Shown piece after piece: positions 6,911-7,140 of a stretch of 7,140 nt of DNA. This DNA is from JABISG01 sp963581435 (GTDB lineage Bacteria; Planctomycetota; Planctomycetia; Planctomycetales; Planctomycetaceae): contig CAUZOL010000352.1 in assembly GCA_963581435.1 (NCBI GenBank), positions 1-7,140 on the forward strand, in the 5' to 3' direction. Each line of letters begins with the position of its first letter. Within the stretch, counting starts at the first letter, position 1. Made by a program: the position numbers and the translations under genes. The notes beneath the pieces are model-generated. The model did no database searches and was not told the origin of the DNA. It worked only from the letters and a program-made list of their open reading frames with translations.

Positions 6911-7119
6911 CTGTGGAAGGCAGTGCTCGAAGGTAGATCAGACACGAATCGGTCAACGCCGCCGAACAACTCGCCGGCAACGGCCTCGAATGTCACCATA
7001 AGGAATGTCGTAAGAATCCTCGGAAACCTCACCTTCCAGTGAACACAGCTTATTATGCTCGAAGGTTACTACTCACCGGCGATTGGTATGGACTGGATTT
7101 GGTGATTTCGGTAGGAGCG
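6911..7119. other. Non-coding stretch after the acyl-CoA synthetase
   Basis: No gene can be supported here. A short forward frame from GTG 6923 (about 40 codons) and a reverse frame running back into the synthetase gene both lack family similarity. TGCTCGAAGGT occurs twice in the same direction, at 6924-6934 and 7056-7066. No hairpin followed by a T-tract was found directly behind the synthetase. Confidence 0.4.
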
Positions 7120-7140
7120 TCTGGTAAGGAGTTTACCAGA
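7120..7140. repeat. Hairpin with 8-bp stem, cut by the window edge
   Basis: TCTGGTAA at 7120-7127 and TTACCAGA at 7133-7140 are exact reverse complements around the 5-nt loop GGAGT. The repeat ends at the last base of the window, so the stem may be longer: GTAGGAGCG precedes the left arm and would need a matching sequence beyond 7140. It may be a terminator for the synthetase gene or for a gene entering from the right, or a dispersed repeat. Confidence 0.6.

Noticed and set aside
6924..7066. Direct repeat TGCTCGAAGGT at 6924-6934 and 7056-7066 as possible att sites or target duplication
   Set aside because: It is only 11 bp, the 121 bp between the copies hold no mobile-element features, and one such match is not strong evidence.

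Overview
The window reads as a piece of a bacterial chromosome of moderately high GC content. I infer a planctomycete, probably of the Pirellulales (Rhodopirellula-like). The grounds are genes without strong Shine-Dalgarno sequences, long 5' leaders, two tandem MFS permeases of a similar type, and a long GAAGCGCAAGCGAAGG hairpin of a kind I associate with these genomes. This is inference; no marker gene is present.

Layout. Positions 1-111 hold the last 36 codons of an unrecognised gene. Positions 160-872 are a wrecked IS1182-like transposase: its start and its later part survive in different frames, and the middle, with the first catalytic aspartate, is deleted. Positions 873-1221 hold no assignable gene, though one forward frame still looks codon-biased. 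Two paralogous MFS permeases follow on the minus strand (4024-2660, then 2613-1222), 46 bp apart and probably one operon. The second carries a short in-frame tandem duplication before its last membrane helix. A leader of about 425 bp (4025-4450) separates them from two plus-strand genes: a FabG/PhaB-like short-chain dehydrogenase (4451-5212) and an acyl-CoA synthetase of the ANL superfamily (5360-6910). A perfect 23-bp inverted repeat lies between these two. The last 230 bp are non-coding and end in a second hairpin cut by the window edge.

How the genes may work together (inference). The ligase would activate a carboxylic acid as its CoA thioester, the SDR could reduce a 3-ketoacyl thioester, and the permeases, resembling the anion:cation symporter group, could import an organic anion. 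No thiolase, ketosynthase or regulator is visible, so the pathway is unproven. I found no CRISPR array, RNA gene, phage or defence system. The more unusual signals are the hairpin at 5225-5284, the tandem duplication at 1330-1410 and a Gly-to-Asp change in the ligase P-loop.
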